Shown here one piece after another: positions 57,306-64,000 of a stretch of 64,000 bases of DNA (its first letter is position 1; each line of letters opens with the position of its first letter). This DNA is from Mariniphaga sediminis (lineage in GTDB: Bacteria; Bacteroidota; Bacteroidia; Bacteroidales; Prolixibacteraceae). The stretch spans positions 62,001 to 126,000 of the forward strand of contig NZ_QWET01000001.1 of assembly GCF_003573545.1 (NCBI RefSeq). The letters are read 5' to 3'. Made by a program: the position numbers and the translations under genes. A model generated the notes under the pieces. The model did not search any database. It was not told the origin of the DNA and was given only the letters and a program-made list of their open reading frames with translations.

Positions 57306-59075
57306 ATGAAAATGCATATAAGAAAAGCGTCCTTTTTTTTAATATTATTAATGATACTATCTTGCCAGGAGAGCTTTCTGGAGATTAACCCTTTTGGATC
57401 AGTAAGTGAGGCTACGTTATCGAATGAAATGGGGGTTAATAAACTATTAATAGGCGCATATTCTTTATTGGATGGTGCGGGTGCCACAGGAGGAGGAATA
57501 TGGGTTGGGCATTCATATCTCCGTGGAGGGGACGATGCCAATGCAGGCACTGAATTTGGCCCTTCCGGATATAGTGCTTTTTTGTACACGGAATTTGATC
57601 AGCGTATTGAAGATAACTGGAAATTTGGATATGCCGCTGTGGGACGGGCCAATGATGTATTAAGAATACTTCCCAAAGTGGAAGATTCAACACCCGAAAA
57701 ATTATTACAAATAGAAGCCGAAGCAAAATTTTTACGTGGTGTTTTTTATCTGGAACAATTAGTGAAGTTTTACAGAAACGTTCCGTGGATAGACGAAACC
57801 ATAAATTATTCTGATGGAAATTATCTGGTTCCCAATACAATTGATATTTTTCCGGAAATTGAAGCAGATTTTACATTTGCCGCAGAAAACCTGACAGAAA
57901 CAAAAAGCGAGGTTGGAAGGGCCAATAATTGGGCAGCTAAAGCATATTTAGCCAAGACGTATATGTTTCAGCATAAATATGCTGCAGCTAAAGATTTGTT
58001 GGACGATATTATAGCGAATGGGCAAACTTCCAATGGGCTAAAGTATGCTTTGCTTGAACAGTATAACCATAACTTCATAACCCGGACGAAACATGGTGCT
58101 GAGGCTGTTTTTGCTGTGCAAATGTCTGTTAATGACGGAACAACAAGTGGGAATGGTAATCCAAGGGATCAGTATAATGGTACCTATGGCGGCCCGGCAA
58201 CCTGCTGTTATGGTTGGTTGCAAGCTACATTCGACTTAGTTGATGCTTACCAGACGGATGCCGAAACTGGTTTACCTTTGCTGGATACCTACCAGGATTC
58301 ACCTATTCCGCATGATAATGGTTTGTCTTCTGCTCAACCTTTTACTCCTTATGCAGGCACCCTGGATCCCCGGTTAGATTGGGTTGTAGGCAGGAGAGGA
58401 ATCCCTTATCGTGATTGGGGAGTTCATCCCGGGATGGCTTGGGTCAGAAATCAAATTAATGCCGGTCCATATAACTGTCTGAAAAATATTGTGGAAAAAG
58501 CAAGAGTAGATACTGATCGAGGAACCGGAGGGGCTTCAAATAACCCATATAATTTGATTCGTTTTGCAGATGTATTGTTATGGGCAGCGGAATGCGAGGT
58601 TGAGGTTGGTAGTTTACAGAAGGCAGAAGATTATGTAAATTTAGTGAGAGATCGTGCAGCTAATCCCGAAGGTTTTGTGAAAAAATATATAAATCCTGAC
58701 GATCCTTTAGCCGGATTTACGGATGAACCTGCTGCGAATTATAAAGTAGGTCTTTATGATGGACAATTTGTTGCAAATGGTAAAACCTACGCACGTAAAG
58801 CAGTTTATTTCGAACGGAGACTGGAATTAGCCATGGAGCATCATCGCTTTTTTGATATGGTGCGTTATGATGGACTTGATTTCGACATAAAAACTACGTT
58901 TGAAAAGTTATTTGTGCGCGAAGGAAATGAAATTACAAACCCAAGTAACAATTGGCTGGCAGGAGTGTTTGTGAGAAATAAACACGAATATTTCCCTATT
59001 CCACAAGGCCAGATTGATTTGAGTGTTGATAAAGACGGGAATTCGGTATTGGCACAGAATCCAGGTTATAATTAA
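57306..59075 (+). CDS. SusD/RagB-family outer membrane lipoprotein, second copy
   Basis: A GTG at 57282 keeps the frame open, but ATG 57306 gives the lipoprotein signal 'ASFFLILLMILSC' and is preferred. The about 589-residue protein has the classic SusD features: 'LSNEMGVNKLLIGAYSLLDG' near the N-terminus, TPR-like helices ('EKLLQIEAEAKFLRGVFYLE', 'NNWAAKAYLAKTYMFQHKY') and a C-terminal 'YARKAVYFERRLELAMEHHR' with 'HEYFPIPQGQIDLS'. It differs in subgroup from the first SusD. A strong hairpin follows 39 bp after the stop, ending the operon. Confidence 0.94.
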   Translation: MKMHIRKASFFLILLMILSCQESFLEINPFGSVSEATLSNEMGVNKLLIGAYSLLDGAGATGGGIWVGHSYLRGGDDANAGTEFGPSGYSAFLYTEFDQRIEDNWKFGYAAVGRANDVLRILPKVEDSTPEKLLQIEAEAKFLRGVFYLEQLVKFYRNVPWIDETINYSDGNYLVPNTIDIFPEIEADFTFAAENLTETKSEVGRANNWAAKAYLAKTYMFQHKYAAAKDLLDDIIANGQTSNGLKYALLEQYNHNFITRTKHGAEAVFAVQMSVNDGTTSGNGNPRDQYNGTYGGPATCCYGWLQATFDLVDAYQTDAETGLPLLDTYQDSPIPHDNGLSSAQPFTPYAGTLDPRLDWVVGRRGIPYRDWGVHPGMAWVRNQINAGPYNCLKNIVEKARVDTDRGTGGASNNPYNLIRFADVLLWAAECEVEVGSLQKAEDYVNLVRDRAANPEGFVKKYINPDDPLAGFTDEPAANYKVGLYDGQFVANGKTYARKAVYFERRLELAMEHHRFFDMVRYDGLDFDIKTTFEKLFVREGNEITNPSNNWLAGVFVRNKHEYFPIPQGQIDLSVDKDGNSVLAQNPGYN

Positions 59076-59469
59076 TGGTGATCAAAAATAGTTTTTGATT
59101 CGAATACTTGGAGATTAGTTATCAGCACTTTCGATTTCTAATAAAGTGCTGATAACTAAAAATAAAGGGGAATAATATTAGCAGATGGGATTTTATTGCA
59201 AAGAATATTATGTAGGCGGAAGGTTTGGCAGATGTTTTAAGGGAACGAACGTGCTGATTGTATCGTGGAGGCTGTCAGCGACCTCATACCGGAGAGCGGA
59301 AAAGTACTGATGAAATCCTGCAAATTAAAACTTTATAAACAAAAAGGGATTTCGTTTTTTTTTTTTTTAATAGCCATAATATCCATATATTGAAAGGATT
59401 AGCTTTCGTCTCTTTTGTTGTGTATTACAAATTTCCCAGTTGAATTATTTCGATATTAAATTTCAAAAA
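59076..59469 (+). other. Intergenic region after second susD
   Basis: The 394-bp gap holds the 17-bp hairpin at 59115-59159 and a run of 14 T at 59355-59368. I find no convincing gene or full promoter consensus, although a promoter for the downstream genes is expected because a hairpin separates them from susD. Confidence 0.6.
59115..59159 (+). terminator. Strong hairpin terminator after second susD
   Basis: TTAGTTATCAGCACTTT (59115-59131) and its exact reverse complement (59143-59159) form a 17-bp stem around an 11-base loop. It sits 39 bp after the stop codon. There is no T tract immediately after it on the + strand. Confidence 0.7.
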
Positions 59470-61041
59470 ATGAAAAAAGAGAAGTCTAACATATCCCGGC
59501 GTAATATGCTTAAAAGTGCGACACTCGCTGGATTGGGCAGCACCATGATACCTTTTTCGGGGTATTCCAATCCTACACGTCAAAAAAGTGGTGTTGTAGC
59601 TGAGGAAAACAGTAAACCCGGTTCAGTAGAGTGGCAACTTCAGTTTACAGGTTTTACAACCCCGCCCACAATGGCTTCGTACCCTCTTATCCGGTATTTA
59701 CGTTCTATAAGCATTGAGGGGTTTGCCTCCAAAACGAGTGTTTATCCGGGCGAGACTATAGATTTCAAAGTAAGTATGGATCCTCCCGGAAGGTTTGTGA
59801 TTGATATCTACCGAATGGGATGGTATGGTGGAACAGGTGGCCGGCATATGGCGCGTTTGGGCTCTTTTGCAGGCCGTACCCAGGATGTGCCAATGATGTC
59901 TGTAGAAAGATTGAGAGAGTGCAACTGGGAAGCGGCTACTACATTCACAATTCCAGCGGATTGGCCAAGTGGGGTTTATCTGGGCAAATTATCACGGGAT
60001 GAGAAATTTGGAAAGCAGAGTTATATCATTTTTGTGGTTAAGGAACGCCGGAAGTCGGATATCCTTTGTCAGGTAAGTGACCTGACGTGGCAAGCTTATA
60101 ATAAATGGCCTGAACGGGATTCATTGTACGACGATGGAGGCCCATCCGTATGGTATACCGGGCCAAATGTCAGGGTCAGTTTTGATCGTCCGTATACTAA
60201 ATATTGCCAGCTTCTTGATGCGCCGCTTTCAGCAGGATCAGGAGAATTCCTGTTGTGGGAACATCCATTGGTTTTCTGGCTGGAAGAACAAGGGTATGAC
60301 GTTACATATTGTTCAAACCTTGATCTGCATTTTGATCCGGAAGTATTAAATCGGAGTAAAGCTTTTATATCTGTGGGGCACGACGAATACTGGTCACGGA
60401 AAATGTTTGACGAGGCCATTAAAGCGCGTGATAACGGTTTAAGTTTTGCATTTCTGTCCGGCAATTCTATTTCAGGAGAAATACAGTTTTATGATAGTTA
60501 CCTGGGGACACCGGGTCGCGTTTTTGCCAAAACGAGCAATGTGCTTTTCGGAGACGAAGAAAAATTGATGGGGCTGACATCCTATGGCGTTGGATACGGC
60601 GATTGGGTAGTGAAAAACGCAGATCATTGGGTATATGAAGGAACCGGGCTTGAAGAGGGAGATAAAATACCTGCTGTTATAGGCTGGGAATTTCACGGGC
60701 CACCTGCGCTAAACATACCGGGGCTTGTTGTGCTGGCCGAAAGTGAACTTTCACAAACGGATAAGCTGCATTCCGGCATCATATACCCCGGGCCAAAAGG
60801 GAACTGGGTTTTTAATGCAGGCACATGCTGGTGGAACGAAGGTTTATCTCAACCGCCGGGTCATGTCCCGGCAGGCGACGGAGGAATGGAAGAGCCTCCA
60901 TATCAATATGCTGAAGATCCATACGGACGTTCTGCTCCTGCCGGACACAATCCGGGGGGGCGTACATTCGGCGTTAATCAGCATGTACAAAAAATTACTG
61001 CAAATATTTTAAACCGGATGATAAAGGATTCACCCAGGTAA
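59470..61041 (+). CDS. N,N-dimethylformamidase beta-subunit-like domain protein with Tat-like leader
   Basis: I choose ATG 59470 ('MKKEKSNISRRNMLKSATLA'), which places a Tat/Sec-like leader at the N-terminus; an ATG 30 bp upstream adds ten residues. The about 523-residue protein has an N-terminal beta-sandwich ('SVYPGETIDFKVSMDPPG', 'IYRMGWYGGTGGRHMARLG'). The C-terminal domain typical of the dimethylformamidase beta family follows, with 'VSFDRPYT', 'LDLHFDPEVLNRSKAFISVG' and 'HDEYWSRKMFDEAI'. Most members of this domain family have unknown substrates. An exported amidohydrolase-like or glutamine-amidotransferase-fold role is plausible. It opens the gene run that continues with an oxidoreductase and an epimerase. 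Confidence 0.85.
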   Translation: MKKEKSNISRRNMLKSATLAGLGSTMIPFSGYSNPTRQKSGVVAEENSKPGSVEWQLQFTGFTTPPTMASYPLIRYLRSISIEGFASKTSVYPGETIDFKVSMDPPGRFVIDIYRMGWYGGTGGRHMARLGSFAGRTQDVPMMSVERLRECNWEAATTFTIPADWPSGVYLGKLSRDEKFGKQSYIIFVVKERRKSDILCQVSDLTWQAYNKWPERDSLYDDGGPSVWYTGPNVRVSFDRPYTKYCQLLDAPLSAGSGEFLLWEHPLVFWLEEQGYDVTYCSNLDLHFDPEVLNRSKAFISVGHDEYWSRKMFDEAIKARDNGLSFAFLSGNSISGEIQFYDSYLGTPGRVFAKTSNVLFGDEEKLMGLTSYGVGYGDWVVKNADHWVYEGTGLEEGDKIPAVIGWEFHGPPALNIPGLVVLAESELSQTDKLHSGIIYPGPKGNWVFNAGTCWWNEGLSQPPGHVPAGDGGMEEPPYQYAEDPYGRSAPAGHNPGGRTFGVNQHVQKITANILNRMIKDSPR

Positions 61042-61090
61042 ATATAAAAACAAAGTCAATATGAATTATTCACCATTAAAGTAGCGAAGA

Positions 61091-62314
61091 ATGAAAGAAT
61101 TAAATAATCAATCAAACAGGCGTAATTTTATAAAATTAACGGGCATCGGCATTGGAGCTGGTATATTAGGTATGAACCAGATTGCCTGCACCAATAGAGA
61201 AAAGGCTGCAAAAACCACAATTCAGGGGTTTGAAGACACCGGATCTGCAGCTGAAAGTTCAAAAATATGGACTCCGGTTTCAAGTAGAAAAGTTCGTGTT
61301 GGACTTGTGGGGTATGGGGTTTGTAAATTTGCAGCCGCCTTTGGTTTTCAGGATCATCCCAATGTAGATATTGTTGCGGTCAGTGATCTTATTCCTGAAC
61401 GTTGCGCGAAACTGGCAGAAGTTACAAAGTGCAATAAAACCTATCCTTCTTTGGAAGAAATGGTCAAAGACGATAACATTGAGGCCATTTTTGTTGCCAC
61501 TGACGCACCCAGTCATGCCCGGCATTGTATCGAAGTACTAAATCACGGTAAGCACGTTGCCACTGCGGTACCAGCCGTGTTTGGTTCATTGGAAGATGCA
61601 GAAAAATTGTTTGAAACGGTCAAACGAACCGGACTCAAATACATGATGTTTGAAACTTCGATGTTCCGGGAGAATCTATATGCCATGCGCCAGATATACA
61701 ATGCAGGAGCTTTTGGCACCGTTGTTTATGCAGAAGGTGAATACTGGCACTATTCTGAAAATGGTATCGATTCCTTCAAAAAATGGCGGGAAGGTTTGCC
61801 GCCTCAATGGTACCCAACGCATTCTGACGCCTACTATATTGGGGTGACAAATGGAACATTTACCGAAGTTTCATGTCTGGGAATACCAAGTGCAATGGAA
61901 CGTTATCATAAAAATCAATACAACAATCCATTTGCTACCGAAATTGCTTTGTACCGTACCAGCGAGGGAGGAACGGCCAGAATGGGTCGAAGTGCTGATA
62001 CCCCGGGGCATGGTTATGGTTCTGAAACAGGAAGGGTAAGGGGAACTAAAGGTTCTTATTATGATAAGTATGATGGTATTGTTGAAAACCTTCCTGATTT
62101 GGAGCGCCCTCCTCTTCCTCCGGGGGTAACTTCAGGCGGACATGGTGGTTCTCATGGTCGATTAACTGATGAGTTTGTTTCAGCGATTCTTCAAGACAGA
62201 AAACCGCTTGTGGATGTTGCAATGGCTTTGAATATGACTGTTGGTGGGGTTGTTGCTCATCAATCGGCGATGAAGGATGGAGAGTGGCTGAAAGTTCCGC
62301 AATTTAAATTTTAG
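61091..62314 (+). CDS. Gfo/Idh/MocA-family oxidoreductase with Tat-like leader
   Basis: The 407-residue protein starts 'NRRNFIKLTGIGIGAGILG', a Tat-like leader, which suggests a periplasmic location with cofactor bound before export. The Rossmann fold follows ('VRVGLVGYGVCKFAA', about 68-82), with 'AIFVATDAPSHARHCIEVL' and then 'HGKHVATAVPAVFG'. In classical members this last motif contains Glu-Lys-Pro with a catalytic Lys; here it reads Ala-Val-Pro. The C-terminal alpha/beta domain contains 'SDAYYIGVTNGTFTEVSCLG' and a His/Gly-rich 'GGHGGSHGRLTDEFV'. The family oxidises or reduces sugars and cyclitols, or uses a redox cycle to cleave glycosidic bonds. The exact reaction is unknown. Confidence 0.88.
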   Translation: MKELNNQSNRRNFIKLTGIGIGAGILGMNQIACTNREKAAKTTIQGFEDTGSAAESSKIWTPVSSRKVRVGLVGYGVCKFAAAFGFQDHPNVDIVAVSDLIPERCAKLAEVTKCNKTYPSLEEMVKDDNIEAIFVATDAPSHARHCIEVLNHGKHVATAVPAVFGSLEDAEKLFETVKRTGLKYMMFETSMFRENLYAMRQIYNAGAFGTVVYAEGEYWHYSENGIDSFKKWREGLPPQWYPTHSDAYYIGVTNGTFTEVSCLGIPSAMERYHKNQYNNPFATEIALYRTSEGGTARMGRSADTPGHGYGSETGRVRGTKGSYYDKYDGIVENLPDLERPPLPPGVTSGGHGGSHGRLTDEFVSAILQDRKPLVDVAMALNMTVGGVVAHQSAMKDGEWLKVPQFKF

Positions 62315-62384
62315 TCGCTGTAAAGAATTACTACACAAACAAGAGTGTTGTGGATGCACAATTGAAAATTAGCTGGATGTGTAA

Positions 62385-63512
62385 ATGAATATAGAAGCAA
62401 TCATTAAAAAATACCTTGCTTTCAGGTGGTATATCTTTATTCCTGTACTGATTGGTTTTTGTTCCTGTACATTTAAGGATAAATCGGATGAACAGGTTAA
62501 ACGGTATAAATTTCCCGAAGGAGAAGTGTCTCATTTTACTCTGAAGAATAAAAATGGAGTAGAGGTGAAGATAATAAATTATGGAGCTACTGTTACACAT
62601 GTTAGGGTTCCCGACCGACTTGGCAACTTATGCGATGTGGTGTTAGGTTTTGACTCAGTACGAAATTACCTGAGTTCGCCTAACCCATATTTCGGTTGTG
62701 TGGTGGGCAGATATGCCAACCGGATTGCAAATGCTCAATTTGTGCTAAACGGTGATACAATCAGACTGGCCAAAAACAACGGCGAAAATTCAATACACGG
62801 CGGAATTGAGGGTTTTGACCATAAAATTTGGGATGTTAAATCATTTACGGATTCTTCTTTAACCTTATCCTATCTGAGTAAGCATGGAGAGGAAGGCTTT
62901 CCCGGTAATTTGAAAACCCGGGTAACGTACACCCTTTCTTCAGATGATGAATTGATTATTGATTATTGGGCAACCACCGATAAACCAACGCCTGTTAACC
63001 TGACGAATCATAGCTATTTCAACTTGTCGGGTGGTAGAGATTCTACCATTCTTAATCATGAACTTTATTTGAATGCAGACCAATATACTGAGGTAAATGA
63101 AGTGTTGATTCCAACGGGCAACATTGTTGATGTAAGGGATGGCGCAATGGATTTTACCCTATCCAAAAGAATTGGCCGGGATGTGAGTCAGGTTGAAAAT
63201 GGATACGATCACAATTGGATAGTAAATAAGCAAAAGGAAAAACTTTCGCTGGCTGCAGTGCTATACGATCCGGTTTCCGGAAGGAAAATGGAGGTGAGAA
63301 CGACCCAGCCGGGGATACAGTTTTATTCAGGAAATTTCTTGAATGAATCAATTGTTGGGAAAAAGGGGATCCGGTATCAGAAATATAGCGGTTTGTGCCT
63401 GGAGACACAATACTATCCTGATTCGCCAAATCATCCTGAATTTCCATCCACCATTTTATATCCGAATGAGAAATATCGTGAAACAACTATTTACAGATTT
63501 TTTGTTGAATGA
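62385..63512 (+). CDS. galM: Aldose 1-epimerase (galactose mutarotase)
   Basis: The 375-residue protein has a lipoprotein-like signal ('FIPVLIGFCSCTFK'). The GalM core includes 'NYGATVTHVRVPDRLGN', 'DVVLGFDSVRNYL', 'YFGCVVGRYANRIANAQF', 'NLTNHSYFNLSG' (catalytic His about 209) and 'SGLCLETQYYPDSPNHPEFP' (catalytic Glu about 340). It interconverts alpha and beta anomers of free sugars. Export suggests it acts on sugars released in the periplasm before uptake. Its stop overlaps the ATG of a 53-codon ORF (ATGA overlap at 63509-63512). Confidence 0.93.
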   Translation: MNIEAIIKKYLAFRWYIFIPVLIGFCSCTFKDKSDEQVKRYKFPEGEVSHFTLKNKNGVEVKIINYGATVTHVRVPDRLGNLCDVVLGFDSVRNYLSSPNPYFGCVVGRYANRIANAQFVLNGDTIRLAKNNGENSIHGGIEGFDHKIWDVKSFTDSSLTLSYLSKHGEEGFPGNLKTRVTYTLSSDDELIIDYWATTDKPTPVNLTNHSYFNLSGGRDSTILNHELYLNADQYTEVNEVLIPTGNIVDVRDGAMDFTLSKRIGRDVSQVENGYDHNWIVNKQKEKLSLAAVLYDPVSGRKMEVRTTQPGIQFYSGNFLNESIVGKKGIRYQKYSGLCLETQYYPDSPNHPEFPSTILYPNEKYRETTIYRFFVE

Positions 63513-63670
63513 AAGACTCAATTGAAATAGCCTGGGGGCGACTTCATCCCTTTAATCAAAAGAACCGGTTAAAGAAGGTTTTACTTGGTTCGATATTTAT
63601 TTTTTTGATTGTATCCGGTTGCCGGAACAATTCACTCTTGTTTATTCCCGGCGGCTTATTCGGGAACTGA
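63509..63670 (+). CDS. Small lipoprotein-like ORF, 53 codons
   Basis: The ATG at 63509 overlaps the galM stop in an ATGA arrangement, which favours translational coupling. The product has a charged start ('MKDSIEIAWGRLHPFNQKNR'), a hydrophobic segment ('VLLGSIFIFLIVSG') and then Cys38, giving a lipobox-like 'IVSGC', followed by only 15 residues. I do not recognise it. It could be a genuine small lipoprotein, or the surviving start of a larger lipoprotein gene whose remainder is lost. The 51 bp after its stop lead directly to the aldolase gene. Confidence 0.45.
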   Translation: MKDSIEIAWGRLHPFNQKNRLKKVLLGSIFIFLIVSGCRNNSLLFIPGGLFGN

Positions 63671-63721
63671 TTGGTATTTTGTAACTTATGATTGTGTTTT
63701 ATTAATTAGATATAAAAAATT

Positions 63722-64000
63722 ATGAACGGAAAATCTTTAAGACTGGAAAAACTCTTTAACAAAAGTGACAATGCAGTAATCGTTGCCATCGACCATGGCA
63801 TGTTTGACGGCCCTATTCCGGGGATGATAAACCTGCAGGAGACGGCAAAAAAAATTAATCCCTGTGTCGATGGAGTGCTGCTAAGCCCCGGTATGCTAAA
63901 ACATCTCCGGCCTGCTTTTAACAGCAAAGGCGCTCCCATGCCGATAGTGAGGTTAAACTGGAGCTCTGTTTACTGTTTTCACTGGAATTATAACCAGGCC
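63722..64000 (+). CDS. DhnA/class I fructose-bisphosphate aldolase-family protein (3' truncated by window edge)
   Basis: ATG 63722 opens a frame that is still open at the last base of the window, giving 93 residues. The start 'MNGKSLRLEKLFNKSDNAVI' leads into 'VAIDHGMFDGPIPG', the Asp-His-Gly strand 1 of the DhnA/LsrF/class I aldolase TIM barrel, and then 'CVDGVLLSPGMLKHL'. There is no signal peptide, so it is cytoplasmic. The family includes fructose-bisphosphate aldolase, 2-amino-3,7-dideoxy-heptulosonate synthase and autoinducer-2 thiolase/aldolases. The Schiff-base Lys region is beyond the window, so the reaction cannot be fixed. Confidence 0.8.
   Translation, partial: MNGKSLRLEKLFNKSDNAVIVAIDHGMFDGPIPGMINLQETAKKINPCVDGVLLSPGMLKHLRPAFNSKGAPMPIVRLNWSSVYCFHWNYNQA

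Noticed and set aside
1-64000. CRISPR arrays, tRNA/rRNA genes, insertion sequences, integrases
   Set aside because: I saw no regularly spaced short repeats, no cloverleaf-like sequences, and no transposase or integrase motifs on either strand.

Overview
The window looks like a Bacteroidota chromosome, most likely a Marinilabiliales/Prolixibacteraceae-type glycan specialist (the order-level guess is inference). The signs are two complete ECF sigma / FecR anti-sigma / SusC / SusD modules, type IX secretion C-terminal sorting domains, many lipoprotein and Sec/Tat-like signal peptides, a TTTG-N21-TAnnTTTG promoter, and weak Shine-Dalgarno sequences. Every supported gene is on the + strand. I see no tRNA, rRNA, CRISPR array, transposase or integrase.

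Layout. (A) 1-4487: two adjacent genes for secreted LamG/T9SS proteins that share a 1,333-bp near-identical block. The first is cut by the window edge; the second has an N-terminal TIM-barrel glycosidase-like domain. (B) 4944-12014: first regulatory/uptake module (sigma, FecR, SusC, SusD), preceded by a Bacteroides-type promoter and closed by a hairpin terminator. (C) 12327-51379: about 39 kb of exported enzymes. They include a PIG-L deacetylase, two purple-acid-phosphatase-like phosphoesterases, a DUF4091 protein, GH95, a second six-hairpin GH95-like protein, an alpha/beta hydrolase, a membrane acyltransferase of the HGSNAT/DUF5009 type, GH92, DUF4838, GH2, a GH36-like alpha-galactosidase, a deacetylase-like gene broken by an in-frame stop, a parallel beta-helix protein, GH43 and a sialate O-acetylesterase-like esterase. 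Three or four large secreted proteins here match no family I recognise. A GNAT acetyltransferase and a YhhN-type lysoplasmalogenase are embedded among them. (D) 51806-59075: second sigma/FecR/SusC/SusD module, closed by a 17-bp perfect hairpin. (E) 59470-64000: a dimethylformamidase-beta-like protein, a Gfo/Idh/MocA oxidoreductase, an aldose 1-epimerase, a 53-codon lipoprotein-like ORF, and the start of a DhnA/class I aldolase-type gene.

Working model (inference): each sigma/anti-sigma pair senses uptake through its SusC and switches on its SusC/D pair and neighbouring enzymes. The enzyme set points to a branched, decorated glycan carrying alpha-fucosyl/galactosyl, alpha-mannosyl, beta-galactosyl and arabino/xylosyl-type linkages, with O-acetyl, N-acetyl and perhaps phosphate substituents. 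The substrate cannot be fixed from sequence alone.

Most unusual points: the LamG block duplication, the single stop that splits the deacetylase-like gene, catalytic-position changes in GH2, GH95, GH43 and Gfo/Idh members, interlocking inverted repeats before the second sigma gene, hairpins in both susC leaders, and several unrecognised secreted proteins.
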